Below, piece by piece: positions 16,756 through 25,393 of a stretch of DNA of 64,000 bases. Made by a program: the position numbers and the translations under genes. Below the pieces are notes generated by a model. It had not been told where the DNA came from. It searched no databases and was given only the letters and a program-made list of their open reading frames with translations. Source of the DNA: Gemmatimonadaceae bacterium (GTDB lineage: Bacteria > Gemmatimonadota > Gemmatimonadetes > Gemmatimonadales > Gemmatimonadaceae); assembly GCA_025929535.1 (NCBI GenBank), contig JAICLZ010000003.1, positions 1 through 64,000 on the forward strand. The letters run 5' to 3'. Every line of letters starts with the position of its first letter. The first letter of the stretch is position 1.

Positions 16756-18018
16756 TCACCCCGCTACGGGTGCCCTCGCATTTTCCACGGGCGCGGCGGG
16801 CGCCGAACGCGGGATGTCGATCACGAACGATGTGCCTTTGCCGTTCACGCCGGTCGACGTGGCGGTGATGTGCCCGCCGTGCGCCTCCACGATCTCCTTC
16901 GCGATCAGGAGTCCGAGCCCCGTGCCTGGCGCCGCACGCGTCGCCTCTCCGGTCAACCTGTGATACTTGGCGAAGAGCGTGGGAATGAGCTTCGGATCGA
17001 TGCCGGCTCCGGTATCCGCCACCGTGAGGCGCGCGCGCTCATTCCCGGCATGGAGCGAGAGCGTGATCGTTCCCGCTTCCGTGTACTTGATGGCATTCGA
17101 GAGCAGGTTCTCGAGCGCCTGCTCCAGCTTCGCGCCATCGGCAATCGCCACCACTCCTGCTGCCGGCACATCCACGCTCAATCTGAGATTCTTCACGCCA
17201 GCCTGCAGCGCCGCGGTCGAGGCCGCACGCCGCGCGACCTCCACCAGGTCGGTCGCCTCGCGGTCGAGGTGCAGGTAGCCCGCGTCGATCTTGGCATAAT
17301 CGAGATAGTCGTTGATCAGGCGCATCAACTTCTCGGCGGCATTCGACGCGATCTCCACGAACTGACGCTGCTTCGGCATCAGCGGCTCGGCCTTGCCCTC
17401 CAGCAGCATCTTCGTGGCGACGCGCACGTTCCCCGCCGGGTTGCGGAGATCGTGCGTGACGATGGAATAGAAGTCGGCCTTGGACTGCTGCAGGAGCTCG
17501 ATCTCTTCCATCGCGGCCTGCAACTCCGACACGCGCTCGGCGAGCGCCCGCTGGCTCGCACAGAGCGCCGCCGCGATCTGACTGCGGCGACGCTGGTTGA
17601 GACACGCGCCCGAGTGATAGCGCACGCGCGCGAGGAGCTCGATGCGATCCGGCAGCTTCACGATGTAGTCGCTCGCACCGTTCGCGAACGCTTCCTGCTT
17701 CACGCGCGCGTCTTCCTTGGTGGACAGCACGACGATCGGGGTCTCGGCGGTGGGCTCGTTCGCGCGAAGACGACGCAGAAGCTCGAGTCCGTCGGCATTC
17801 GGCATCACGAGATCGAGCAGGATGACCGTGGGAGCGATGTCGTTCGCGGTCTCGATCGCCTCGAGCGGATCGACACAAAAGTGAAATGCGAGGTCGCTCG
17901 CGTCGGCGAGCAGTCGGCGCATGGCCTCCCCAACGAATTGCTGATCGTCTATGAGGAGCACCATGCCGGTCACCGGCGTGGGCGCCGCGTTCGCATCGGA
18001 GAGTTGTCGAGTGCTCAT
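16756..18018 (-). CDS. Receiver-histidine kinase, output protein of the Wsp-like operon
   Basis: 420 residues. A receiver domain (about 18-135) is intact: IDD acidic pair, phospho-acceptor Asp69 in LLDLVMP, Ser/Thr in LSTKED, Lys121. A coiled-coil linker (150-180) leads to a HisKA dimerisation domain with His189 in VTHDLRNP and a HATPase_c domain with N-box Asn308 (LLSNAIKY), DTGAGID and GTGLGL. There is no membrane helix, so it is cytoplasmic. The ATG at 18018 forms an ATGA overlap with the stop of cheB. In Wsp operons this slot holds WspR, a receiver-GGDEF diguanylate cyclase; here the receiver is joined to a kinase, so the signal should pass to a further phosphorelay partner. No such partner is next door. 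Confidence 0.92.
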   Translation of the reverse strand: MSTRQLSDANAAPTPVTGMVLLIDDQQFVGEAMRRLLADASDLAFHFCVDPLEAIETANDIAPTVILLDLVMPNADGLELLRRLRANEPTAETPIVVLSTKEDARVKQEAFANGASDYIVKLPDRIELLARVRYHSGACLNQRRRSQIAAALCASQRALAERVSELQAAMEEIELLQQSKADFYSIVTHDLRNPAGNVRVATKMLLEGKAEPLMPKQRQFVEIASNAAEKLMRLINDYLDYAKIDAGYLHLDREATDLVEVARRAASTAALQAGVKNLRLSVDVPAAGVVAIADGAKLEQALENLLSNAIKYTEAGTITLSLHAGNERARLTVADTGAGIDPKLIPTLFAKYHRLTGEATRAAPGTGLGLLIAKEIVEAHGGHITATSTGVNGKGTSFVIDIPRSAPAAPVENARAPVAG

Positions 18019-19067
18019 GAAGTGTGGTGCTGGGGGAATGCGCGTGCCGGCGACGCGCGGCGGGAAGGTTCGAGAAGCTCGCAAATCAGCGGGCCGACAC
18101 GCGCCAGTGGCACGACGTCGGTCGCGGCTTTCAGCTCGGCTGCCGCCCCCGGCATTCCGTAGACGGCGGACGTTGCCTTGTCCTGCGCGATGGTGCACGC
18201 GCCCGACGCGCGAAGCTCGTGAAGTCCCACAGCGCCGTCGCGCCCCATGCCCGACAGCACGACGCCGACAGCGATGCCTCGCCAATTCTTCGCGATGCTC
18301 GAGAACAACACGTCTGCAGACGGCCGGTAGGGCACGTCGAGCGGCTCGGCCTGATGCCCGAGTCGCCCGTCCGGACGCACGATGAGATGCGTATCGCCAG
18401 CGGCCAGATACACGAATCCCGGAAGCGGCTTCAATCCATCCGTGGCCACGCGAACCGTGAGCGCGCACTGACTGTCGAACCATTCGGCCATCGAGTCCAC
18501 GAACTCGGCGTCCACGTGTTGCACGACGAGCACTGCCGCTGGAAGGTTGGCCGAGAGATCGCGCAACACGTGTGCGACGGCGGGAGGGCCGCCCGCGGAT
18601 GCGCCGATGGCGATGAGCGCCGTCGCGGGTGCTCCGTCAGAGGGCGCCGCGGTGTGCGTGAGCGGTGAGTAGGCGACGCCGAGCTGTCCGATCAGCCGAA
18701 TCTTCGCGAGGAGCGCACTCGCGGACGTATCGCGAGTACCCGAGGACAGCGTGGGCGTGCTGACCACATCCAGCGCCCCGGCACCCATTGCAGCAAACAC
18801 CTTGCTCGTGTTGCGTGTGACGTCACCGGTCACGACGAGGATGGCGCAGGGCGTGGCGGCCATGATTCGCCTCGTGGCCTCCACGCCATCCATCACGGGC
18901 ATGATGAGATCCATGAGGACGACATCCGGGCGCTCGGCGGCGCACCGCCGCACGGCTTCCGCTCCGTCTCTCGCCACCCATGCAACGGTGTACGCCGGAA
19001 CTGAGAGCAGCGCGCGGCGCAGCGCCTCGACCGCGAGCGGCTCGTCGTTGACGATTGCGACCCTCAC
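18015..19067 (-). CDS. cheB: Chemotaxis methylesterase CheB (WspF-like)
   Basis: 350 residues. The receiver domain has Asp53 in LMDLIMP; the usual conserved receiver Lys is replaced in GALDVVSTPT, a feature I associate with WspF proteins. The CheB catalytic domain shows Ser157 in IGASAGGP, His184 in VVQHVD and Asp277 in SGMGRDG, so it should be an active protein-glutamate methylesterase that resets the receptor. The GTG at 19067 forms a GTGA overlap with the stop of the CheA gene, and its own stop overlaps the kinase start. Position and sequence fit the adaptation enzyme of a Wsp-type pathway. Confidence 0.95.
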   Translation of the reverse strand: MRVAIVNDEPLAVEALRRALLSVPAYTVAWVARDGAEAVRRCAAERPDVVLMDLIMPVMDGVEATRRIMAATPCAILVVTGDVTRNTSKVFAAMGAGALDVVSTPTLSSGTRDTSASALLAKIRLIGQLGVAYSPLTHTAAPSDGAPATALIAIGASAGGPPAVAHVLRDLSANLPAAVLVVQHVDAEFVDSMAEWFDSQCALTVRVATDGLKPLPGFVYLAAGDTHLIVRPDGRLGHQAEPLDVPYRPSADVLFSSIAKNWRGIAVGVVLSGMGRDGAVGLHELRASGACTIAQDKATSAVYGMPGAAAELKAATDVVPLARVGPLICELLEPSRRASPARAFPQHHTS

Positions 19068-21244
19068 GCGCTTCCGCCGATGAAATCCTCGATGGCGCGA
19101 AGCATGGTCTCGTCGTAGAAGCTGCCCTTGGTGAGGTAGTAGTCCGCGCCCGCGTCGAGGCCGCGGCGCCGATCCTCATCGCGGTCCTTGTACGATACGA
19201 TCATCACCGGAATCGTCTTCAGCGCGGCATCGCGCTTGATGAGCGTGACGAGCTCGATCCCATCCATCCGCGGCATGTCGACGTCGGTCACCACGAGATC
19301 GTAGTGGCCGCCGCGCATGGCGTTCCAGCCATCCATCCCATCCACTGCCACGTCCACCGCATAGCCCAGGCTCTCGATCATCTTGCGCTCGAGCTCGCGA
19401 ACGGTGAGGGAATCGTCGACCACCAGCACCCGCTTCCTGGTCTTCGCCGGAGCGGACTCCTTGCGCATGGGATCCAGTCGCCCACCGGCGGCCAGCGTCG
19501 ATGCCGTGCGCATGACGTCATCCACATCGAGCACGAGCAGCGGCGATCCGTCGGGGAGCAGCGATGCTCCGCCAACGTCCTGCACCTTCTGCAATCGCGC
19601 ATCGAGTCCGCGCAGCACGATCTCCTGCTCGCCCATGAAGCGATCGACGACGATGCCCCACGTTGCCTCGTGGTCACCGATCACGACCACGCTCATGCTG
19701 TCCTTTGGCTCCGCAGCGCCGATGTCGAGCAGCTGGTGTCCCCACACGACACCCACCTGACGACCGTCCAGCGTGAAGTGCTGGCGCCCCTCCACGGACG
19801 AGAGCTCGGAGCTCTCCACGCGCACGATCCGATGCACGCGCGCGAGCGGGAACGCGTACGGCTCGTTGCCGATGAGAACCACGAGCGCGCGAATCACCGA
19901 AAGCGTGAGCGGCAGCTGCATGTCGAAGCGCATGCCGCCGGATGGCGGATGCACGAGGCGAACATCGCCGCCGATCTCGCGCACGCTCATCTGCACCGCA
20001 TCGAGCCCGACACCGCGGCCGGAGATCGGAGTCACCTCATCCCGCATCGTGAAGCCCGGAAGGAAGAGGAAATGCGAGAGCTCCGCATCGCTCATCTCCG
20101 CCACCGCCTGCGGCTCGGCGAGTCCGCGGCCGATCACTCGTGCGCGCACCGCCGCGAAGTCGAGCCCGCGCCCGTCATCCTGCACGCTCACGAGGAGGCG
20201 CCCGCCACCGTGCCGGGCTTCGACGCGAATCGTTCCGCGCGCCGACTTACCTCGTGCCAGCCGCTCATCACTCGCCTCGATGCCGTGGTCCACGGCATTG
20301 CGGATGAGATGGCCGAGCGGCGCGTCGAGTCGTCGCAGCACTTCGCGATCCACCGGTGTCGTCTCGCCGGAAGTGACGAGCGTGACCTCGCGGCCGAGCG
20401 TTCGCGCGGTGTCACGCACCAGGCGAGGCAGTCCGACGATTCCGTCGCCGAAGGGAAGCATGCGGGCGTCGAGCACACCCTCATAGAGATGCGAGACCGC
20501 GCTCGACACGCGCAGGCTCACCGTGTCGAGCGCGATTGCGCGCTCGCGCCGAGCGGTGAGAACCGATGCGACCGCCGCGTGCAGCGCCTCGAGGGCGGGC
20601 TGCGTGTCTGCGCGGGAGCCGCGCAGAGCCGCGCCAAGGGTCTCGAGCGCGCGCTCGATCTCCTGCTCGCTGCGCTGATGCCCTCCGTCGCCCTCGACGG
20701 TCGACACCAGTGCGCGAGTCGCCACGAGCGCTTCACTCGCGAGCGTGAGCAGTCGCTCCGTGTCGTAGGACCCACCCTCGAGTCGCGCTTTCTGCGGAGA
20801 CTTGCCATTTCCGCTTGCATGGGCGACTTCGCCGGCGGGCGTGTTCGCCGGGCCGCCGCGCTCGATCGACCGCAGCGCCACCAGCATGGCCTCGCGCGCA
20901 CGCGCGGCATCGCCCGTGAGCGTGCCCGAAGGGTCGGCCAGTGCCGTCTCGCCCATGAGGTCGACGCCCTGCAGGAGCACGTCGATCTGCGATCCCGAGA
21001 TCTCGAGCTTCCCTGCCTGTGCAGCGACGAAGCACTCCTCGAGCTCGTGCGCGATCGCCGCCACCCCTTCGTGTCCCACGATGCGCGCCGCACCCTTGAG
21101 TGAGTGTGCCGCGCGCATCAGCTCGCCGAGCGCGAGAGGCGAGCGCTCGGATTCCAGTGCTATGAGTCCATCGCTGAGCTTGAGCGCCTGCGTCTTCGCC
21201 TCGAGCTGAAAGAGCGACAGGAGCGAGGAGTCATCGAAGCTCAT
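19064..21244 (-). CDS. cheA: CheA-type hybrid histidine kinase with C-terminal receiver (WspE-like)
   Basis: 726 residues. The Hpt domain has His47 in RAAHSLKG. After a variable linker come the dimerisation region (about 235-300), a HATPase domain with N-box HLIRNAVDHG (312-321), QDDGRGLD and GRGVGLD, and a CheW-like domain (about 448-590). The C-terminal receiver (604-720) has VVDDS, phospho-acceptor Asp654 in VVTDVDMP and Lys706. The receiver segment IVSYKDRDED is typical of WspE. The protein autophosphorylates at the Hpt histidine when the receptor signals. The ATG at 21244 overlaps the upstream CheW-like gene by ATGA and its stop overlaps cheB by GTGA, which implies tightly balanced expression. 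Confidence 0.95.
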   Translation of the reverse strand: MSFDDSSLLSLFQLEAKTQALKLSDGLIALESERSPLALGELMRAAHSLKGAARIVGHEGVAAIAHELEECFVAAQAGKLEISGSQIDVLLQGVDLMGETALADPSGTLTGDAARAREAMLVALRSIERGGPANTPAGEVAHASGNGKSPQKARLEGGSYDTERLLTLASEALVATRALVSTVEGDGGHQRSEQEIERALETLGAALRGSRADTQPALEALHAAVASVLTARRERAIALDTVSLRVSSAVSHLYEGVLDARMLPFGDGIVGLPRLVRDTARTLGREVTLVTSGETTPVDREVLRRLDAPLGHLIRNAVDHGIEASDERLARGKSARGTIRVEARHGGGRLLVSVQDDGRGLDFAAVRARVIGRGLAEPQAVAEMSDAELSHFLFLPGFTMRDEVTPISGRGVGLDAVQMSVREIGGDVRLVHPPSGGMRFDMQLPLTLSVIRALVVLIGNEPYAFPLARVHRIVRVESSELSSVEGRQHFTLDGRQVGVVWGHQLLDIGAAEPKDSMSVVVIGDHEATWGIVVDRFMGEQEIVLRGLDARLQKVQDVGGASLLPDGSPLLVLDVDDVMRTASTLAAGGRLDPMRKESAPAKTRKRVLVVDDSLTVRELERKMIESLGYAVDVAVDGMDGWNAMRGGHYDLVVTDVDMPRMDGIELVTLIKRDAALKTIPVMIVSYKDRDEDRRRGLDAGADYYLTKGSFYDETMLRAIEDFIGGSA

Positions 21245-21909
21245 GAGAGTGCGTGTGAAAGCGAGGCCAGCACCCGCCCGCCATCGAGCACACCCACGAT
21301 GCGATCGCCTATCGCGAGGAGCGCGCTCGCGTAGGAGATCATCGACTGGCCAAGCGTGGCCGGAACGGGGCGGAGCACGACTGGATCGTAGCGATGAATG
21401 CCCATCACCTCGTCCACCGAGATGGCGAGGCGCGCGCGGCCATCGGCGAGCACTACGACGCGCGGCGCGCTGCGACGATGACCGTTCGCGCCGGCGGGAG
21501 CCACCCCGTCATCGGGAATGCCGAGCAGCCCCGCGAGCGATACGTGGACGAGGATGTCGCCGCGCACGCTCAGCACCCCGATCTTCACCGCGCCGCGGCG
21601 ATGCGGCAGCGAATGCGTGGGCCTCGCGGAAACGACCTCGTCGAGGAGAGCCATTGGCAGAGCGAGCCACTCCAGGCCAAGTCGAAAGACGAAGCAGGAT
21701 GCGGTTGCGGCATCCTCCACCTCTCGCGGTGCGGCATAGTACGCAGTTGCCATCTCGATGGCGTCGTCTGCAATCGGTCGATCGAGACGCGTGGCCGCGG
21801 CGGCCGCGTAGGTGGGGCAGTTGCGGCAGTGGATGTGCGCGGACAACTCCGCACAACTTCTGTCGCCCGCCACGCCGATCACGTTCCAGCAATCCCTGCG
21901 TTCGGTCAT
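21241..21909 (-). CDS. wspD: CheW-like adaptor with N-terminal Cys/His cluster (WspD-like)
   Basis: 222 residues. The N-terminal 31 residues carry a Cys/His cluster: Cys7-Trp, Cys19, His25, His27, Cys28 and Cys31 (DCWNVIGVAGDRSC, HCRNCPTYA). This pattern is a hallmark of WspD-type adaptors and could bind metal. A CheW domain follows from about residue 70 (CFVFRLGLEWLALP, VLSVRGDILVHVSL). CheW proteins link receptor and CheA in the signalling array; the second adaptor in Wsp operons is thought to have a distinct scaffold role. The ATG at 21909 shares ATGA with the stop of cheR, and the 3' end shares ATGA with the CheA gene. Confidence 0.9.
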   Translation of the reverse strand: MTERRDCWNVIGVAGDRSCAELSAHIHCRNCPTYAAAAATRLDRPIADDAIEMATAYYAAPREVEDAATASCFVFRLGLEWLALPMALLDEVVSARPTHSLPHRRGAVKIGVLSVRGDILVHVSLAGLLGIPDDGVAPAGANGHRRSAPRVVVLADGRARLAISVDEVMGIHRYDPVVLRPVPATLGQSMISYASALLAIGDRIVGVLDGGRVLASLSHALS

Positions 21910-23183
21910 GGACCTGCGAACGTGTGGAAGCTGAGCGCGCGCCGTGCCCGGCTCCGGAGCTTGCTCGCGAGCGCCGACTCACCTCGCTTCTCGAGGAGGA
22001 GCGCGAGATGCAGCAGCGCGTGCTCGTGCGACGGCTCCAGAAAGAGCGCCTTCCGATAGCACGCCTCCGCGCGATCGGGTTGCGTCGTTGCCGCGTGCAG
22101 CGTACCGATCAGCGAAAACAGCTCCGCAGAGACGGCGCCCTCGCGAATGGCGCGCTCCCCCGCATCGATGGCCGTTGCAAGCTGTCCCTCGTCCGCGAGC
22201 CGGGCGACGTCGATCAACACGGACGCGGAGTCCCGCCCGGCGCTCGTCGCCGGCACCGGTTGCCGTGCGCCCGGAACCGCAGTGCGACGCCTGGGCGCAG
22301 CATCCCTCACGATCCGATTCCGTGCGGGCGGGGTGGCGATCGCACGTGGCCGCACCCGGCGCGCGACCGCGGCCGACGGCTCGGATGGGGCCGCGCTGCC
22401 CCCGCGACGAAACAGAAACGACCGCTCGCAGCCGGAGGAAGGAGCGAAGCCCGCTCTCCGCGCGGCGAACGAATCCGCGGATCCCACGGCGAGCACTCCC
22501 TCCGGCGCGAGCAGCGAAGAGATTTTCTCGAGCGCCCGTGCCTGGGCACTCTCATCGAAGTAGATGAGCAGGTTGCGGCAGAAGATCACATCGTACTGTT
22601 CGCGGGGCGGAGAGAACGTCTCCGACAGCAGGTTCCCGTGCGCCACCTGCACGACGGCTCGGACGCTCTCGTCGATCCGCCAACCCTGCGCGGTTTCGGC
22701 GAAGTACTTTCTCCACACGCTGAAATCACCGCGGAAGGAACCGGTGCGGTACACACCCTCTCGAGCCCGGCGCACGGCCTCGATGCTGATGTCGACGGCA
22801 TCGATGGACATCGACGACGCAGGCAATCCGGCGGCCAGAAGCGAGAGCGCGATCGAGTACGGCTCTTCCCCCGACGAACATGGCACGCTCAGAATGCGGA
22901 GCGGTGCGCCGCTCGAGAGCGCATGAGCATCGAGGGCGAGGCGAGTGATGTCGGCGATCGCATCGGGCTCGCGAAAGAAATACGTCTCGGGGATCACCAC
23001 CTCTTCGATGAGCTCCTGCAGCTCGTGCTCATCATCGGCCAGCAGCTTCACGTACGCATCGACGCTGACGATTGCGCGCTTCGACATGCGGCGCTGCGCG
23101 GCGCGCGCGATGAGCGAGCCCCCGACGGTGGATGCATCGAGCCCGATCTCGTCGCGAAGGATGCGCTCGATCTCGTCACTCAC
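21906..23183 (-). CDS. cheR: CheR methyltransferase with C-terminal TPR region (WspC-like)
   Basis: 425 residues. The all-alpha CheR N-terminal domain contains the ETYFFREPDA motif. The SAM-binding Rossmann domain starts at about residue 96 (ILSVPCSSGEEPYS) and includes DISIEAVRRAR and IFCRNLLIYF. After a basic Pro/Ala-rich linker there is a TPR-like C-terminus (about 330-415: ACYRKALFLEPSHEHALLHLALLLE), as in WspC. It should methylate glutamates of the neighbouring receptor. The GTG at 23183 makes a GTGA overlap with the stop of cheW; upstream extensions in this frame run through cheW and are not real. Its stop overlaps the next gene (ATGA). Confidence 0.93.
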   Translation of the reverse strand: MSDEIERILRDEIGLDASTVGGSLIARAAQRRMSKRAIVSVDAYVKLLADDEHELQELIEEVVIPETYFFREPDAIADITRLALDAHALSSGAPLRILSVPCSSGEEPYSIALSLLAAGLPASSMSIDAVDISIEAVRRAREGVYRTGSFRGDFSVWRKYFAETAQGWRIDESVRAVVQVAHGNLLSETFSPPREQYDVIFCRNLLIYFDESAQARALEKISSLLAPEGVLAVGSADSFAARRAGFAPSSGCERSFLFRRGGSAAPSEPSAAVARRVRPRAIATPPARNRIVRDAAPRRRTAVPGARQPVPATSAGRDSASVLIDVARLADEGQLATAIDAGERAIREGAVSAELFSLIGTLHAATTQPDRAEACYRKALFLEPSHEHALLHLALLLEKRGESALASKLRSRARRALSFHTFAGP

Positions 23184-23659
23184 GCCGCGAGCACCGTTCG
23201 AAAGAGCGCGCTTCGCAGCTCTTCGTTCAGGAGCGCCGGGAGCAAGAGCTGCTGAAGGACGCCATCCCCGGTCGTGAGCACCTCGCCCAGATATTGCGCG
23301 CGCTCGTTCCGGATTCCCACCGGCTCGAAGCGGCCGGTGTCGAAATGCGCGGTCTCCATCACCTCCGGCACGATCAGCCCCAGCATTCCGGAGCCCTCCC
23401 CGCCTGCTGCCGGCTCGTAACGCACGACGACGATCCGTGTCATCATGCGCGGCGGCGTGGCGGCGCCGAACGCGATGATTCCGAGATCGACGACCGGAAT
23501 CGCACTGCCCCGAAAGCTCATCATTCCCACCACGCCCGCGGGCGCGCACGGGATGTTCTTGAGACGAACGACCGGAAGTACCTCGATCACGCAGCCGGCG
23601 TCGATGGCATAGCGGTCCGCACCCAGGCGCAGCAGCAGGAAGAGCGACCGAGCGGACAT
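23180..23659 (-). CDS. cheW: CheW adaptor (WspB-like)
   Basis: 159 residues, essentially a single CheW domain (LFLLLRLGADRYAID, VVGMMSFRGSAIPVVDL, GLIVPEVMET). It joins the receptor tip to the kinase. It lies between the MCP gene (3-bp gap) and cheR (4-bp GTGA overlap), which is exactly the WspB position. Nothing unusual is seen in the sequence. Confidence 0.92.
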   Translation of the reverse strand: MSARSLFLLLRLGADRYAIDAGCVIEVLPVVRLKNIPCAPAGVVGMMSFRGSAIPVVDLGIIAFGAATPPRMMTRIVVVRYEPAAGGEGSGMLGLIVPEVMETAHFDTGRFEPVGIRNERAQYLGEVLTTGDGVLQQLLLPALLNEELRSALFRTVLAA

Positions 23660-23662
23660 CGG

Positions 23663-25273
23663 TCAGGCCGCCAGTGTGAAGCGCGAGACGCCACTCTGGA
23701 GTCCGCGTGAGGCATCGTTGAGCTGGTCGATCGCCATGCTCGACTGCCGCAGCGAGTCCGCCGTCTGCTGCGAGGCCACGCTCAGCTGCGCCAGCGCCTC
23801 ACTGATCTGCGCCGCGCTGATCGACTGCGACTGCACCCCCTCGTTCACACTCTCGAAAGACGGCGGCAGCGTCTGCACCTGCGAGATGATCTCCGTCAGC
23901 TGCGTCGTCACCGCGCCGATCGCCTCCCGCCCCCGCCGCACCTCGTCCGCGAACTTGTCGATCCCCATCACCCCCGCGCTCACCGCGCTCTGCATCTCCT
24001 TGACGATCTGCTCGATGTCGAACGTCGCCACCGCCGTCTGATCCGCCAGCCGCCGGATCTCGCGCGCCACCACGGCAAAGCCCCGCCCGTGCTCCCCTGC
24101 CTTCTCCGCCTCGATCGCCGCGTTCAGCGACAACAGGTTCGTCTGGTCGGCCACCTTGCTGATCGTCGTCACCACCATGCCGATGTTCGTCGCCTTCTCG
24201 CTCAACAGCGCGAGCCGCGAGTTGATGAGATCCGAGGCCGCCCCGATCTGCCCCATCGTCGACTCCATCCGCTGGAGCCCGCCCTGGCCGCCCTGCGCCA
24301 GCGTCGAGGTCTGGTCCGCCACCTCCGAGAGCTCGGCCATCGTGCGCGCGAGCTCCTTGGAGGTGGCCGAGATGCGCGAGGCGGTCGCGCCCACTTCGGC
24401 CGTGGTGGCCGCGATCTCGGTCACGGTCGCCTGCTGCTGCTTGGACGTGGCCGCGATCTCCGTGGCCGAGCTGTTCACCTGCACCCCCGACTTCTGTACC
24501 TGCCCGATGAGATTCGTGAGATCGTCGGCCATGCGGTTGATTCCCTCGCCGAGCATCCCGAGCTCATCGCGGCGAACGATCTCGACGCGCTGGCGAAAGT
24601 CGCCAGCGCTCATCACCGCGGTGACGGACATGAGTCTCGCGAACGCGCTCTGAATGAGACGCACGAGCAGCCACGAGCAGACCACTGCGACGAGCGTTGC
24701 GAACAGAAGTGCGGGTCCGAGCGTCCACAGCGATTTGTTCGCCGACGAGGTGATGTCGGTCGTCGCTCCAACGCCCTGCGCTCGATTGAGATCGAACAGC
24801 GAGTCGCCGAGCTTGACGTATTCCTCCAGCGGCGGCTGCAGCCGGCCGGTGAGCTCTTCGGGGCTGATCGTTTCGTCGGCCCTCGCGAGCTCGTACTCCT
24901 TCGCGAATCGATCGCGCGCGTCCTTCATCGCGACGAAGAGCTGCCGATCGCTCTCGTCGATGATCGTCGCCTGGTACGCCTCGTCGATCTGCAGCGCGAC
25001 CTGCAGCAGCTGCTCGACCTTGTCCGCCGAGAGCTGCTTGTCGCGTGCGGTAACGGCGGCCGAGTGCTTGGTCACCGCCAGCAGCAGCTCGCGCGCGAGC
25101 GTCTGGGATTTCGCGGAGACTACGACGCCCGGGAGCACATCCTTTTCAATCTGGCGCGCCTGTGCGCGAATCGTCTGCAGCCCGGCATAGCTCACGGCGC
25201 CGAGCGCAACCATGATGGTGATCACCGCGGCAAAGGCGCCGATGATCCGCGTGCGGACGGTCCAGTTGCTCAT
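23663..25273 (-). CDS. Methyl-accepting chemotaxis receptor (WspA-like), first gene of the operon
   Basis: 536 residues. TM1 is at about 10-31 and TM2 at about 183-205. Between them lies a periplasmic four-helix-bundle sensor of about 150 residues. A HAMP domain (206-255) and a long cytoplasmic coiled coil follow, with the conserved hairpin tip around residue 385 (EAEKAGEHGRGFAVVA, EIRRLADQ). There is no C-terminal CheR-docking pentapeptide. In the Wsp system the receptor senses surface contact or envelope stress rather than a diffusible attractant; whether that holds here is not known. The ATG at 25273 leads straight into TM1. The 120-bp gap upstream should hold the operon promoter. Confidence 0.93.
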   Translation of the reverse strand: MSNWTVRTRIIGAFAAVITIMVALGAVSYAGLQTIRAQARQIEKDVLPGVVVSAKSQTLARELLLAVTKHSAAVTARDKQLSADKVEQLLQVALQIDEAYQATIIDESDRQLFVAMKDARDRFAKEYELARADETISPEELTGRLQPPLEEYVKLGDSLFDLNRAQGVGATTDITSSANKSLWTLGPALLFATLVAVVCSWLLVRLIQSAFARLMSVTAVMSAGDFRQRVEIVRRDELGMLGEGINRMADDLTNLIGQVQKSGVQVNSSATEIAATSKQQQATVTEIAATTAEVGATASRISATSKELARTMAELSEVADQTSTLAQGGQGGLQRMESTMGQIGAASDLINSRLALLSEKATNIGMVVTTISKVADQTNLLSLNAAIEAEKAGEHGRGFAVVAREIRRLADQTAVATFDIEQIVKEMQSAVSAGVMGIDKFADEVRRGREAIGAVTTQLTEIISQVQTLPPSFESVNEGVQSQSISAAQISEALAQLSVASQQTADSLRQSSMAIDQLNDASRGLQSGVSRFTLAA

Positions 25274-25346
25274 TTGTTCGGCGGAAGGGTGGCGCGGAGA
25301 TGCAACTCACCTATGGGACGCGCGCCAACCGAGCCGGTAATGTTTC

Positions 25347-25360
25347 TTAGACGCGCCTAA
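25347..25360. promoter_or_regulatory. Imperfect palindrome upstream of the chemosensory operon
   Basis: A 14-bp near-palindrome, TTAG(A/G)CGCG(C/T)CTAA with one mismatched pair, in the 120-bp gap between the serine hydrolase stop and the MCP start. It could be an operator or a weak terminator of the upstream gene. Function is not shown by the sequence. Confidence 0.3.
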
Positions 25361-25393
25361 TGCGCAGGGCGACCGAGCTCGCTGGGGCCGCCG

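Noticed and set aside
19055-21103. Plus-strand open frame opposite the CheA gene
   Set aside because: Mirror frame of a firm CheA-REC gene; no domain, no ribosome-binding site.
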